This document shows positions 35,349 through 45,116 of a DNA stretch of 64,000 nt, in pieces (the stretch's first letter is position 1; each line of letters begins with the position of its first letter). This DNA is from Streptomyces sp. RFCAC02 (lineage in GTDB: Bacteria > Actinomycetota > Actinomycetes > Streptomycetales > Streptomycetaceae). The position numbers and the translations under genes are program-made. The stretch covers positions 2,723,501 through 2,787,500 of the forward strand of contig NZ_SAUH01000001.1 in NCBI RefSeq assembly GCF_004193175.1, in the 5' to 3' direction. The notes under the pieces are model-generated. The model searched no databases. It saw nothing but the letters and a program-made list of their open reading frames with translations, and was not told the DNA's origin.

Positions 35349-36626
35349 GTGGCCGCGATCAAGCTCACACGTGCGCACCGGATACTCGTCGCGATCGTGC
35401 TCGCCGGCGCGGTCGTGATCGCGGCGATCGGCTTCGCCGGCTCCTACGCAGCCGTCCGTGAACTGGCCGAACGCAAGGGCTTCGGCGGCTTCGCGCCGTT
35501 CTTCCCGATCGGCGTCGACGCGGGCATCGTCGTCCTCCTCGCCCTCGACCTGCTGCTGACCTGGCTGCGCATCCCCTTCCCCCTGCTGCGGCAGTCGGCG
35601 TGGCTGCTGACGGCGGCGACCATCGCGTTCAACGGCGCCTCGGCGTGGGGCGATCCGCTCGGCGTCGGGATGCACGCGATCATCCCCGTGCTGTTCGTCA
35701 TCACCGTGGAGGCCGCGCGGCACGCCATCGGCCGGGTCGCGGACATCACCGCCGACCGGCACATGGAGGGCGTCCGGATGTGGCGCTGGTTCCTCTCGCC
35801 GATCCCCACGTTCCGGCTGTGGCGGCGGATGAAGCTGTGGGAACTGCGGTCGTACGAAGAGGTCATCGGGATGGAACGCGACCGCCTCGTCTACCAGGCG
35901 CGGCTGCGCGCCGACTACGGGCGGGCGTGGCGCCGCCGCGCCCCGGTCGAGGCGCGGATGCCGCTGAAGCTGGCGCGGTACGGCGTCCCGCTGCAGGAGA
36001 CGGCACAGAACGGACTCGCCGCGGCCGGGCTCGCCCTCCCGCAGGAGCGGCACGAGGCCCTGCCGCCCGCCGCCGGGGAGCGCCCGCCCGCGCCCGTACC
36101 GCCGGCCGTCGCCCGCCCGTACGGCCCCGAGCCGCGGGAGGCGCAGGAGCCGCAGGAGGCACCGGAGGCGGGCCCCGAGGCCCCGTGGTGGCTGGACAAC
36201 CAGCCGGCCGCCCCGCGCGTCCCCGTCGGCTCCGGCGGCAGGACCCGCACGCTGGGTGTCCCGCCCGCGGACGGCGTGCCGGAGGCGGCCCGCCCGGTCC
36301 CGGCGGGAGCGAACGGCACGGTGCCCGGCGCCGAGTCCATAGCCGAGGCCGTCGCCGGCGCACCGCCCGCGACGGCCACCCGCCAGGAGCCGCCGGAACC
36401 GGCCCCCGAACTCTCCGCCGCGGAGGCTGAGGCGTACTACGGCGCCTACCGCCAGTACGTCCTGGAGCAGGGCCACTTCCCGAACGCCCGCCAGCTCTCC
36501 CGCTTCCTCCACGAACGCTTCGGCACCACCGACGCCGACGGCGCGCTGCTGAGCGAGCAGTACCTCCGCGAGTTCACCCGCGGCTTCAAGGAGCGCTACA
36601 ACGCCGACCTGGGCACCGGCGTCTGA
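35349..36626 (+). CDS. DUF2637 (SpdB-like) membrane protein
   Basis: A 425-residue protein. Residues ~8-130 hold four helices of the DUF2637 type (KLTRAHRILVAIVLAGAVVIAAIGFAGSYAAV, then FPIGVDAGIVVLLALDLLLTWLRIPFPLLRQSAWLLTA). A basic stretch, a long Pro/Ala/Glu linker (~225-355) and a conserved C-terminal helical domain (YYGAYRQYVLEQGHFPNARQLSRFLHERFG) follow. The last domain looks like a DNA-binding or partition-type helix bundle. Relatives occur on conjugative elements (spread proteins) and on Streptomyces chromosomes. GTG 35349 follows GGGAGGG. Function unknown. Confidence 0.82.
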   Translation: MAAIKLTRAHRILVAIVLAGAVVIAAIGFAGSYAAVRELAERKGFGGFAPFFPIGVDAGIVVLLALDLLLTWLRIPFPLLRQSAWLLTAATIAFNGASAWGDPLGVGMHAIIPVLFVITVEAARHAIGRVADITADRHMEGVRMWRWFLSPIPTFRLWRRMKLWELRSYEEVIGMERDRLVYQARLRADYGRAWRRRAPVEARMPLKLARYGVPLQETAQNGLAAAGLALPQERHEALPPAAGERPPAPVPPAVARPYGPEPREAQEPQEAPEAGPEAPWWLDNQPAAPRVPVGSGGRTRTLGVPPADGVPEAARPVPAGANGTVPGAESIAEAVAGAPPATATRQEPPEPAPELSAAEAEAYYGAYRQYVLEQGHFPNARQLSRFLHERFGTTDADGALLSEQYLREFTRGFKERYNADLGTGV

Positions 36627-36656
36627 CGACACCGGCGCCCCCGGCTCCCGGCGGCC

Positions 36657-38378
36657 TCAGCCGCCCAGCAGCGTCCGTACCCGGTCCGCGCCGACGGCCA
36701 GCAGCAGCGTCGGGAGCCGCGGCCCCGTCTCGCCGCCCACGAGCAGCCGGTACAGCAGCGCGAAGAACGCCCGCTGCGCCGCCTTCAGCTCGGGCGTCGG
36801 CTTCGCGTCCGCCGGCAGCCCGGCCCGCATCTTCGGCACGCCGTACACCAGCGTCGTCAGCCCGTCCAGCGACCAGTGGTCCGCGAGGCCGTCGACCAGC
36901 AGCCGCAGGGAGGCCCGCTGCTCGTCGTCCAGTGAGGCGAGCAGCTCCGCGTCCGGCTCGGGCCGCACCCGGGTGCGGGACTCGGCGGGCATCTGGGTCT
37001 CCACCCAGCAGGCGGCGCGGTCGAGCCGGGGCCGCGTCTCGTCCAGCGAGCGGACGGGGTGCGCGGGGTCGAGGTCGCCGAGGATGCGGAGCGTCTGCTC
37101 CTCGTCCCCGGTGGTGACGTCGACGACGGAGGCGAGGGTGCGGTACGGCAGGGGGTGCGGCGTCGCCGGCAGCGGGCCGCCGGCCGTGCCGACCGCGCGG
37201 GTCCACGACGCGACGTCGGCCGGCTGGGCCGTGCCGTCGGCGACCTTGCGGCCGAGCGCGTCCCACTCGTCGTAGGTCCGCTGGATCTCCCCGTCGAACG
37301 CGATCTTGAACGACTGGTTCGGCCTGCGCCGCGCGTACAGCCAGCGCAGCAGCGGCGCCTCCATGATCCGCAGCGCGTCCGCCGCCGTCGGCACGCCGCC
37401 GCGCGAGCTGGACATCTTCGCCATGCCCTGGATGCCGACGAACGCGTACATCGGCCCGATCGGCCGCTCGCCGCCGAACACCTCGCGCACGAGGTGCCCG
37501 CCCACGACCCACGAGGAGCCGGGCGAGTGGTGGTCGACGCCGGCGGGCTCGAAGACGACGCCCTCGTACGTCCACCGCATCGGCCAGTCGACCTTCCACA
37601 CGAGCTTGCCGCGGGTGTGCTCGGCCAGCTTCACGGTCTCCTCGTGGCCGCACTCGCAGGCGTAGCTCAGCTCGGTGGTCCCGTCGTCGTACGCGGTGAC
37701 GGTGTTGGTGTCGCGGCCGCAGACCGTGCAGTACGGCTTGTACGGGTAGTACGCGCCGCTGCCGCCGCTGCCGTCGTCCTCGCCGGCGGCGCCCGAGCCC
37801 TCGACGGCCGCCCGCTCCGCCGCGTCACCGGACGGCTCGGGGGCCTGCTCGGCCTGCTTGGTGCGGTACCGGCCCAGGACCGCGTCGATCCGCCGCCGCT
37901 CGCGCATCGCGAAGAGGATCTGATCCCGGTAGGCGCCGGCCGTGTACTGCGCGGTCTGGCTGATCTGGCGGACCTCGACGCCCATCTCGCCGAGGGCGGT
38001 GACGAGCGGCGCCTTGAAGTGCTCTGCCCAGTTCGGGTACAGGCTGCCGGGCGGCGCGGGGACGGCGGTCAGCGGCTTGCCGATGTGCTCGTTCCACGAG
38101 GCGTCGACGCCCTCGACACCGGCCGGCACCTTGCGGAACCGGTCGTAGTCGTCCCAGGAGAGGATGTGCTCGCACGGGACGCCCCGCCGCTTGATCTCGT
38201 CGGCGACGAGGTGCGGCACCATGATCTCCCGCAGGTTCCCCAGGTGGATGGGGCCGGAAGGACTCACTCCGGAGGCGCAGACGACGGGTTTGCCGGGCGC
38301 GCGGCGCTCTGCCTCGGCGATGACCTCGTCCGCGAGTCGGGAGACCCAGTCCGCGGTCTCCGGGGTGGTCTGGGGCAC
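36657..38378 (-). CDS. lysS: Lysyl-tRNA synthetase, class I
   Basis: A 573-residue class I LysRS. The HIGH-type motif is SGVSPSGPIHLGNLRE near residue 40 and the KMSKS-type motif is GMAKMSSSRG near 300. Two CxxC-like pairs (YCTVCGRD, YACECGHE) after an acidic Ser/Gly insertion probably bind zinc. It charges tRNA-Lys. The class I form is rare among bacteria outside some actinomycetes and spirochaetes. GTG 38378 follows GAAGGAAG. It is divergent from argS. Confidence 0.95.
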   Translation of the reverse strand: MPQTTPETADWVSRLADEVIAEAERRAPGKPVVCASGVSPSGPIHLGNLREIMVPHLVADEIKRRGVPCEHILSWDDYDRFRKVPAGVEGVDASWNEHIGKPLTAVPAPPGSLYPNWAEHFKAPLVTALGEMGVEVRQISQTAQYTAGAYRDQILFAMRERRRIDAVLGRYRTKQAEQAPEPSGDAAERAAVEGSGAAGEDDGSGGSGAYYPYKPYCTVCGRDTNTVTAYDDGTTELSYACECGHEETVKLAEHTRGKLVWKVDWPMRWTYEGVVFEPAGVDHHSPGSSWVVGGHLVREVFGGERPIGPMYAFVGIQGMAKMSSSRGGVPTAADALRIMEAPLLRWLYARRRPNQSFKIAFDGEIQRTYDEWDALGRKVADGTAQPADVASWTRAVGTAGGPLPATPHPLPYRTLASVVDVTTGDEEQTLRILGDLDPAHPVRSLDETRPRLDRAACWVETQMPAESRTRVRPEPDAELLASLDDEQRASLRLLVDGLADHWSLDGLTTLVYGVPKMRAGLPADAKPTPELKAAQRAFFALLYRLLVGGETGPRLPTLLLAVGADRVRTLLGG

Positions 38379-38558
38379 GGTGTCGCACTTCCTTCTCTGT
38401 GACTGGGCTGTTCTGTGACCGGGCTCTTCCGCCGACCGCGTCCATCGGCGGCCGGGCGGACGTCCGGACGGCGGCCGGGCGCGGCACCGGCCGGGCGGGA
38501 GTCCGCCCCCCATTCTCCCACCCGGGGGGCGTCCGCCGCCCGTGGGATACTGGCGCCC

Positions 38559-40322
38559 ATGACCGCGGTCCCCTCCCTCAGCAGCTCCGTCCATCAGCGC
38601 CTGTCCGCCGCCCTCGCCGCCGCACTGCCCGAGGCGGCCGGCGCCGACCCGCTGCTGCGCCGCAGCGACCGCGCCGACCTCCAGGCCAACGGGCTGCTCG
38701 CGCTGGCCAAGCGCCTCAAGGGGAACCCGCGCGACCTCGCCGCCCGCGTGGCCGCCGAGGTGGACACCGAGGGGCTCATCCGGGACATCGAGGTGTCGGG
38801 GCCCGGCTTCCTCAACATCACGCTCACCGACGAGGCGCTGGTGCGCACCCTCGCCGGGCGCGCGGCCGACGAGCGGCTCGGCGTCCCGTTCGCCGCGGCC
38901 CCCGGCACCATGCTCATCGAGTACTCCGGACCGAACGTCGCCAAGGAGATGCACGTCGGCCACCTGCGGTCGACCGTCATCGGCGACACCCTCGCCCGGA
39001 TCATGGACTTCCGCGGCGAGAAGGTCATCCGCCGCAACCACATCGGTGACTGGGGTACGCAGTTCGGCATGCTCATCCAGTACCTCACCGAGCACCCGGG
39101 CGAGCTGGACCACGAGGGCGGCGAGGGAGCGGGCGAGGCCGCCATGTCGCGCCTCGGCCGGCTCTACCGGGACGCCCGCGCCGTGTTCGACGGCGACGCG
39201 GAGTTCAAGGAGCGGGCGCGGCGCCGCGTCGTGGACCTGCAGGCGGGCGAGCCGGAGGCCCGCGCCCTGTGGCAGCGGATCGTTGACGAGTCCAAGCTCT
39301 ACTTCAACGCGGTCTACGACCGGCTCGGCGTGCTGCTGACCGACGAGGACGTCGTCGGCGAGTCCGCGTACAACGCCGATCTCGCCGCGCTGTCCGACGA
39401 GCTGGAGGAGTCCGGCGTCGCCGTGCGGTCCGACGGCGCGCTGTGCGTCTTCTTCGACGACGTGCGCGGCCCGGACGGGGAGCGCGTCCCGCTGATCGTC
39501 CGCAAGGCGGACGGCGGCTTCGGGTACGCGGCGACCGACCTCGCCGCCATCCGCAACCGGGTCGGCGTCCTCGGCGCCGACACCGTCCTGTACATCGTGG
39601 ACGCCCGGCAGGCCCTGCACTTCAAGATGGTGTTCGAGACGGCGCGGCGGGCCGGCTGGCTGCCCGACGGGGTCGCGCACCACCTGCCGTTCGGCACGGT
39701 CCTCGGCAAGGACGGCAAGCCGTTCAAGACCCGCTCGGGCGAGACGGTGCGGCTCATGGACCTGCTGGACGAGGCGGTCGAGCACGCCGCCGGGGTCGTC
39801 GCGGAGAAGGCCCCCGACCTGCCGGCCGACGAGGCGGCGGCGCGGGCGCGCGACGTCGGCGTCGGCGCGGTCAAGTACGCGGACCTGTCGACGTCCAGGA
39901 CCCGTGACTACGTCTTCGACCTGGACCGCATGGTCTCCCTCACGGGCGACACCAGCGTCTACATCCAGTACGCCCACGCCCGTGTCCGGTCGATCCTGCG
40001 GCGCGCGGCCGCGCAGGACACCCCGGCGGCCGCCGCGCACCCGGAGCTGGCGCTCGCCCCCGCGGAGCGCGCCCTCGCGCTGCACCTGGACGAGTTCGGC
40101 GACACCCTCGAGGCCGTCGCCGCGACGTACGAGCCGCACAAGCTCGCGGCCTACCTGTACGGGCTCGCGTCGCAGCTCACCACGTTCTACGACCAGTGCC
40201 CGGTGCTGTCCGCCGACGACGCCGCGACCGTGGCGAACCGCCTGTTCCTGTGCGAGCTGACCGCGCGCACCCTGGCGCAGGGCCTCGCCCTCCTGGGCAT
40301 CGAGGCGCCCGAGCGTCTCTGA
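38559..40322 (+). CDS. argS: Arginyl-tRNA synthetase ArgS
   Basis: A 587-residue class I ArgRS. The HIGH motif is [26 protein letters not shown] near residue 130. [36 protein letters not shown] is the conserved ArgRS core, and [18 protein letters not shown] stands where KMSKS would be. The N-terminal additional domain and the C-terminal DALR anticodon domain ([19 protein letters not shown]) are complete. ATG 38559 has a -10-like GATACT 7 bases ahead and no ribosome site, so it may be leaderless. Confidence 0.97.
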   Translation: MTAVPSLSSSVHQRLSAALAAALPEAAGADPLLRRSDRADLQANGLLALAKRLKGNPRDLAARVAAEVDTEGLIRDIEVSGPGFLNITLTDEALVRTLAGRAADERLGVPFAAAPGTMLIEYSGPNVAKEMHVGHLRSTVIGDTLARIMDFRGEKVIRRNHIGDWGTQFGMLIQYLTEHPGELDHEGGEGAGEAAMSRLGRLYRDARAVFDGDAEFKERARRRVVDLQAGEPEARALWQRIVDESKLYFNAVYDRLGVLLTDEDVVGESAYNADLAALSDELEESGVAVRSDGALCVFFDDVRGPDGERVPLIVRKADGGFGYAATDLAAIRNRVGVLGADTVLYIVDARQALHFKMVFETARRAGWLPDGVAHHLPFGTVLGKDGKPFKTRSGETVRLMDLLDEAVEHAAGVVAEKAPDLPADEAAARARDVGVGAVKYADLSTSRTRDYVFDLDRMVSLTGDTSVYIQYAHARVRSILRRAAAQDTPAAAAHPELALAPAERALALHLDEFGDTLEAVAATYEPHKLAAYLYGLASQLTTFYDQCPVLSADDAATVANRLFLCELTARTLAQGLALLGIEAPERL

Positions 40323-40330
40323 TCCCCCGC

Positions 40331-40361
40331 CACCGCCCTCCCGGCCCCCGGGAGGGCGGTG
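40331..40361. terminator. Hairpin terminator between argS and the regulator pseudogene
   Basis: CACCGCCCTCCCGG (40331-40344) pairs perfectly with 40348-40361 around a CCC loop, in the 42-base convergent gap. It would serve both directions. Confidence 0.85.
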
Positions 40362-40364
40362 CCG

Positions 40365-41356
40365 CTACCCGGTCCCGGGGCCGAAGCGCCGCCGGTACGC
40401 CGACGGCGTGAGCCCCGTCTCCCGGCGCAGCACGGTCCGCAGGTGGGCGGCGGTGCCCAGTCCGCTGCGCCGCGCGACCACCTCGAAACGCGCCTCGCCG
40501 CGCTCGATCAGCCGGCAGGCCAGCGCGACGCGTTCCCGCGTGAGCCAGGCCAGCGGCGTGGTGCCGAGCTCCGCGCGGAAGCGGCGGTGCAGCGTCGCCG
40601 GGCTGACGGCGGCGCGTGCCGCGAGGCCGGTCACCGTCAGCGCGTGTCCAGCCGCCCCTGTGCCCAGGCCAGGACCGGTGCGAGGGACTCGTCGGGGACG
40701 TCCGGCACGGGGCGTTCGATGAACTGCCGCTGGCCGCCGTCCCGGTGGGCGGCGAAGACCAGGCGCCGGCTGACGGAGTTGGCGATCTCCGCGCCGTGGT
40801 CGCGGCGGACGATGTGCAGCCCGAGGTCGAGCGCGGCGGCGCTGCCGGCGGCGGTGAGGATGTCCCCGTCGTCGACGAACAGCACGTCCTCCGCCAGCCG
40901 GACGGCCGGGAACCTGGCGCGGAAGGAGTCCGCCCACCGCCAGTGCGCGGTGGCGCGGCGCCCGTCGAGCACCCCGGCCTCGGCGAGGGTGAACGCGCCG
41001 CTGCAGAACCCGACGAGCCGCGCACCGCGCGCGTGGGCGCGCCGGACGGCGTCGAGCACGGCGGGGCGGCGCGGCACCTCCACATCGGGCCGGTTCGGCA
41101 CGATCAGCGTGTCCGCCGCGTCGGCCGCCGCCAGCCCCGCGACTCCGGTGAGGGTGAAGAAGCCGTCCCGCATCACCGTGTCGGGTTCGGGGGAGCAGAG
41201 GCGGAAGTCGTAGAGGTCCCGGCCGATCTCGGGTCTGCGCAGCCCGAATACCTCGGTCGCGCAGCCGAGTTCGAACGGGTTGGAGTTCTGGTCCACGATG
41301 ACGACGACCCGGTGCGGGACGGCCGCGGGAACCGTGTGAGAGGAATGGTGCGGCAT
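40365..41356 (-). pseudogene. GlxA-type AraC regulator split by a frameshift
   Basis: Two frames together make one regulator. The first (start ATG 41356) encodes the DJ-1/PfpI-like ligand domain (RVVVIVDQNSNPFELGCATEVFGL, then VGFCSGAFTLAEAGVLDGRRATAHW) and stops at 40637. The second frame carries the AraC HTH pair (LTVTGLAARAAVSPATLHRRFRAELGTTPLAWL, ending TGLTPSAYRRRFG). The total of 992 bases is one short of 331 codons. Adding one C at the linker would give the family's usual D-T-P-L-T-V. The -10-like TAGGAA lies just before the start, suggesting a leaderless message. It is divergent from a cupin gene. Confidence 0.85.
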
Positions 41357-41407
41357 ATGAGATTCCTAGCACTCCCGCCGGCCGCGCCCACCGGCGAGCA
41401 TCGCTCC

Positions 41408-41803
41408 ATGGACAGCGAACCCATCCTCCTGCGCGAGGCCCTGGCCTCCTTCGACGCCCTGTGGAGCCCCCGCATCGTCACCCGCGTCAACGACTACGAC
41501 GTCCGTGTCGCGAAGTTCGAGGGCGAACATCTCTGGCACGCCCACGACGACACCGACGAGTTCTTCCTCGTGCTCGACGGGGAGCTGCACATCGCGCTCC
41601 GCGAGCCGGCCGGGGAACGCACGGTCCGGCTCCCCCGGGGCGCGGTCTTCACCGTCCCGCGGGGCACGGAGCACCGGCCGTACGCCCCCGTCCGCGCCGA
41701 GATCCTGATGTTCGAGCCCACGGGCACACCGACCGTCGGCGACCGCCACGACGAGGTGCCCGACCACATCGACGTGACGACCGGGCACGCGCTCGGAAGC
41801 TGA
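41408..41803 (+). CDS. Cupin-domain protein
   Basis: A 131-residue single-domain cupin. The metal-binding motifs are GEHLWHAHDDTDEFFLVLDGEL (H-x-H...E) and VFTVPRGTEHRPYAP (the last His). It is probably a small metal-binding enzyme or sensor. ATG 41408 begins the conserved part; an in-frame ATG at 41357 would add 17 residues and start one base from the divergent regulator's start codon. It may be controlled by that (broken) GlxA-type regulator. Confidence 0.85.
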   Translation: MDSEPILLREALASFDALWSPRIVTRVNDYDVRVAKFEGEHLWHAHDDTDEFFLVLDGELHIALREPAGERTVRLPRGAVFTVPRGTEHRPYAPVRAEILMFEPTGTPTVGDRHDEVPDHIDVTTGHALGS

Positions 41804-41812
41804 GCCCGCCCG

Positions 41813-42916
41813 TCACGCCTCCGCCGCTGCCCGCGCCAGCGCGCGGGCGGCGGCCCGGCGCCACGCGTGGCCGGTGCCCCGGTGCCGCGTCGGGTGCACC
41901 CGGTTCGTCAGCAGGACGAGCAGCGTGCCCGTCGCCCGGTCGGCGACGACGCTCGTCCCGGTGAACCCGGTGTGCCCGAACGCCGTCGGCGACGCCAGGT
42001 CCCCCATCCAGTCCGGCTGGTCGAGCTGCCAGCCGAGACCGCGCGCCGCCCCGGGTCCGAGGTGCGCGTTGTGGTCGGTCAGCATCTCCCGCACCGACGC
42101 CGCCGCGAGGACGCGCCGCCCGCCGTACGAGCCGCCGTTCAGCATCGTCTGCGCGAGCACCGCCACGTCCCACGCGGTCGCGAACACCCCCGCGTGCCCG
42201 GCGACGCCACCGAGCGCGTACGCGTTCTCGTCGTGCACCGTGCCGTGGACGAGGGGGCGGCCGGTCCACGGCTGCTCCTCGGTGGCCGCGACGCGCGGCA
42301 GCAGGGCGGCCGGCGGCCGGTAGCGGGTGTCGGTGAGGCCGAGCGGGCCGGTGACGAGGCCGGCGACCAGCGCGGCGAGGTCCCGCCCGCCGGCCGCCTC
42401 GCACAGGGCGCCGAGCGCGATCAGGCCGAGGTCCGAGTACGCGTACCCCTCGGTCAGGGGCTGCCGCGCGATCGCCGCGAGCCGCGCCGCGCCGTCCGGG
42501 AAGGGCGCGAGGTCGATGACGGGCGGCAGCCCGGCGGTGTGCGTGAGCAGCCGCCGCGCCGTCACCCCGGCCGGGAAGCCGGGCAGGTGACGGGCGACCG
42601 GCGCGTCCAGGTCCAGCGCGCCGCGCTCGGCGAGCGCCACCGCCACCACCGCCGTGTACAGCTTCGACAGGGACGCCAGGTCGAACACCGTGTCCGTCCG
42701 CATCGGCACCCGCGCGCCCCCGTGCCGCACGGCGGAACCGCGCGCAGCGTGCTCCACGACGACACCGTGCCGCGCCGCGAGCACCACGAACCCGGGGTAC
42801 GCGGGCTCCGGCTCCCGGCCGCCCGGCAGGAACGCCTCCAGGGCGGGCACGATCCCGGCCACCGCGTCCGCCGCGAGTCCCGCCTCCGCCGGCGTACCGG
42901 GCCGCAGCTCCGTCAT
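41813..42916 (-). CDS. Serine hydrolase, beta-lactamase/DD-peptidase (class C) fold
   Basis: A 367-residue penicillin-binding-protein-like hydrolase. The SxxK motif is in FDLASLSKLYTAVVAV near residue 83, the YxS/N-type tyrosine in GYAYSDLGLIALGAL near 165, and the late HTG in TAFGHTGFTGTSVV near 325. Such proteins are esterases, D-aminopeptidases or amide hydrolases more often than true beta-lactamases. There is no signal peptide. ATG 42916 overlaps the SDR stop by four bases, so it is translated with the SDR gene. Confidence 0.9.
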   Translation of the reverse strand: MTELRPGTPAEAGLAADAVAGIVPALEAFLPGGREPEPAYPGFVVLAARHGVVVEHAARGSAVRHGGARVPMRTDTVFDLASLSKLYTAVVAVALAERGALDLDAPVARHLPGFPAGVTARRLLTHTAGLPPVIDLAPFPDGAARLAAIARQPLTEGYAYSDLGLIALGALCEAAGGRDLAALVAGLVTGPLGLTDTRYRPPAALLPRVAATEEQPWTGRPLVHGTVHDENAYALGGVAGHAGVFATAWDVAVLAQTMLNGGSYGGRRVLAAASVREMLTDHNAHLGPGAARGLGWQLDQPDWMGDLASPTAFGHTGFTGTSVVADRATGTLLVLLTNRVHPTRHRGTGHAWRRAAARALARAAAEA

Positions 42917-43713
42917 GCCTGCCGGTGCACCTTCGTGTTGGACGCCTGGGCGCGGGGCCGCAGCACCAGCAGGTCGACGTTCACGTGCGGCGGACGCGTC
43001 ACGGCCCACGCCACGGTGTCCGCCACGTCGTCGGCCGTCAGGGGCTCGGCGACCCCCTCGTACACCTTGGCCGCGCGCTCCGCGTCGCCCCCGAACCGGA
43101 CCAGGGAGAACTCTTCCGTCCGCACCATGCCGGGCGCGATCTCGATCACCCGCACCGGCCGGTCCACGATCTCCAGGCGCAGCGTCCGCGCGAGGACGTG
43201 CGCCCCGTGCTTGGCCGCGACATAGCCCGCGCCGCCCTCGTACACGCCGTGCCCGGCGGTCGAGGAGATCACGACGACGGTCCCGGCGCCCGAGGCCGTC
43301 AGCGCGGGCAGCAGCGCCTGCGTCACGTGCAGGACGCCGAGGACGTTGACCTCGTACATCGTGCGCCAGTCCGCCGGGTCGGCGTCGGCGACGGCGTCCA
43401 TGCCGAGGGCACCGCCCGCGTTGTTCACCAGCACGTCGCAGCGGTCCAGGGAGGCGGCGAACGCGTCCACCGCCGCCCGGTCCGTCACATCGAGCGGGTA
43501 CGCCTCGGCCCGCCGCCCGGCCGCCGTCAGCTCGGCGGCCAGCGCCCCGATCCGGTCGGCGCGGCGGGCGGTGAGCACCACCCGGTGGCCCTCGGCGGCC
43601 AGGCGGCGCGCCGACGCGGCGCCGATGCCGCTGCTCGCCCCCGTGACGACGGCGACCGGCGTCGCCGCGGCGGGACCCGCAGGTCCCGGTGAGTGGGTGG
43701 GCGTCGTGGACAC
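42913..43713 (-). CDS. Short-chain dehydrogenase/reductase (YdfG-like)
   Basis: A 266-residue SDR. The cofactor motif TGASSGIG is near residue 25, the NNAG motif near 96, the catalytic Ser in VVVISSTAG and the YxxxK in GAGYVAAKHGAHVL. TARRADRI after strand 2 suggests NADP. The sequence resembles the YdfG/3-hydroxy-acid dehydrogenase group. GTG 43713; about 20 N-terminal residues precede the fold. It lies 18 bases after ynfA, in the run of minus-strand genes that starts at rex. Confidence 0.92.
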   Translation of the reverse strand: MSTTPTHSPGPAGPAAATPVAVVTGASSGIGAASARRLAAEGHRVVLTARRADRIGALAAELTAAGRRAEAYPLDVTDRAAVDAFAASLDRCDVLVNNAGGALGMDAVADADPADWRTMYEVNVLGVLHVTQALLPALTASGAGTVVVISSTAGHGVYEGGAGYVAAKHGAHVLARTLRLEIVDRPVRVIEIAPGMVRTEEFSLVRFGGDAERAAKVYEGVAEPLTADDVADTVAWAVTRPPHVNVDLLVLRPRAQASNTKVHRQA

Positions 43714-43731
43714 AGGTGCCTCCCGCGTACC

Positions 43732-44067
43732 TCAGTGCTCTCGTGGCACATACATGATGACCACGACCCCGGCCAGCACGATCAGCGCGCCGATCACGTC
43801 CCACCGGTCCGGCCGGAAACCGTCCGCCACCATGCCCCAGGCCAGCGACCCGGCGACGAAGACACCACCGTACGCGGCGAGAATCCGCCCGAACTCCGCG
43901 TCCGGCTGGAGCGTCGCCACGAACCCGTACAGGCCGAGCGCGGCGAGCCCCGCCCCGATCCACAGCCAGCCGCGGTGCTCCCGCACGCCCTGCCACACGA
44001 GCCACGCCCCGCCGATCTCGCACAGCGCGGCCAGCACGAACAGCGCGACCGAGCGCGCGACCGTCAT
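43732..44067 (-). CDS. ynfA: YnfA-family (UPF0060) small membrane protein
   Basis: A 111-residue four-helix protein similar to small multidrug resistance proteins. [51 protein letters not shown] matches the YnfA family, with [31 protein letters not shown] as the conserved second half. ATG 44067 overlaps the hemB stop by four bases. Role uncertain; some relatives are linked to export of toxic cations. Its coupling to hemB is unusual. Confidence 0.93.
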   Translation of the reverse strand: MTVARSVALFVLAALCEIGGAWLVWQGVREHRGWLWIGAGLAALGLYGFVATLQPDAEFGRILAAYGGVFVAGSLAWGMVADGFRPDRWDVIGALIVLAGVVVIMYVPREH

Positions 44068-45083
44068 CCCCGGCCGGCCCGCAGCCGCAGCGCGAACTCG
44101 GTGGCCCAGTAGGTGAGGACCATCTCGGCGCCCGCGCGGCGGAACGCCATCAGCGTCTCCTCGATCGCCCGCTCACGGTCCAGCCAGCCGCGCTCCGCCG
44201 CCGCCTCGACCATCGCGTACTCGCCGGAGATCTGGTACGCCGCGACCGGCACCGGCGAGACGTCGGCGATCTGCCGCAGGATGTCCAGGTACGGCAGGCC
44301 CGGCTTCACCATCACCATGTCGGCGCCCTCGGCGAGGTCGAGCTCCAGCTCGCGCAGCGCCTCGCGGGCGTTCGGCGGGTCCTGCTGGTACGTCTTGCGG
44401 TCGCCGGTCAGCGACGAGTTCACGGCCTCCCGGAAGGGCCCGTAGAACGCGGACGCGTACTTCGCGGTGTACGCGAGCAGCGCCACGTCCCGGTGACCGG
44501 CCGCGTCGAGCGCCGCCCGGATCACGGCGATCTGGCCGTCCATCATGCCGCTGGGGCCGAGCACGTGCGCGCCGGCCTCGGCCTGCACCACGGCCATCTC
44601 GGCGTACCGCGCGAGCGTCGCGTCGTTGTCGACGCGGCCGTGCGCGTCGAGCACGCCGCAGTGGCCGTGGTCCGTCACCTCGTCCAGGCAGGTGTCGGCC
44701 ATCACGACCAGCGCGTCCCCGACCTCGGACCGCACGTCCCGGAGCGCACGCTGCAGGATGCCGTCCGGGTCGGTGCCCGGCGTGCCGACCGCGTCCTTCT
44801 TCGCCTCCTCCGGCACACCGAACAGCATGATGCCGCTCACCCCGGCCCCGGCCGCCTCGGCGGCGGCCCGCCGCAGCGAGTCCCGCGTGTGCTGCACGAC
44901 GCCCGGCATCGTCCCGATCGGCACCGGCTCGGCGATGCCCTCCCGGACGAACGCCGGCAGGATCAGGTCGGCGGCGTCGAGCCGGTGCTGCGCGACCATC
45001 CGGCGCATGGCCGGCGTGGTCCGCAGCCGCCGGGGCCGGACCACCGGGCGGCGGGGGTCGTGCGGGTCCTGCGGGTCGATCAT
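44064..45083 (-). CDS. hemB: Delta-aminolevulinate dehydratase (porphobilinogen synthase) HemB
   Basis: A 339-residue enzyme joining two 5-aminolevulinates into porphobilinogen. The two active lysines are in [22 protein letters not shown] and [18 protein letters not shown]. The metal loop is [16 protein letters not shown], which has two of the three cysteines of the zinc type and an Asp in place of the third, so the metal use is intermediate. The N-terminal [29 protein letters not shown] is typical. It lies 33 bases after hemD. Confidence 0.97.
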   Translation of the reverse strand: MIDPQDPHDPRRPVVRPRRLRTTPAMRRMVAQHRLDAADLILPAFVREGIAEPVPIGTMPGVVQHTRDSLRRAAAEAAGAGVSGIMLFGVPEEAKKDAVGTPGTDPDGILQRALRDVRSEVGDALVVMADTCLDEVTDHGHCGVLDAHGRVDNDATLARYAEMAVVQAEAGAHVLGPSGMMDGQIAVIRAALDAAGHRDVALLAYTAKYASAFYGPFREAVNSSLTGDRKTYQQDPPNAREALRELELDLAEGADMVMVKPGLPYLDILRQIADVSPVPVAAYQISGEYAMVEAAAERGWLDRERAIEETLMAFRRAGAEMVLTYWATEFALRLRAGRG

Positions 45084-45116
45084 CGGAACTTCCTCGTCTC
45101 ACCCGCGCCCGGCGCG

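Noticed and set aside
35349..36626. Integrated conjugative element around the DUF2637 gene
   Set aside because: No integrase, replication, tra or att-like repeats are seen within 20 kb, and neighbours are housekeeping genes. The protein is probably a chromosomal relative.
41357..41407. Upstream in-frame ATG for the cupin gene
   Set aside because: It would put two divergent start codons next to each other and add residues with no resemblance to cupins; 41408 is preferred.
42913..44023. Serine hydrolase as an antibiotic-resistance beta-lactamase
   Set aside because: It has no signal peptide and belongs to the broad class-C-like esterase/peptidase group; resistance cannot be claimed from sequence.
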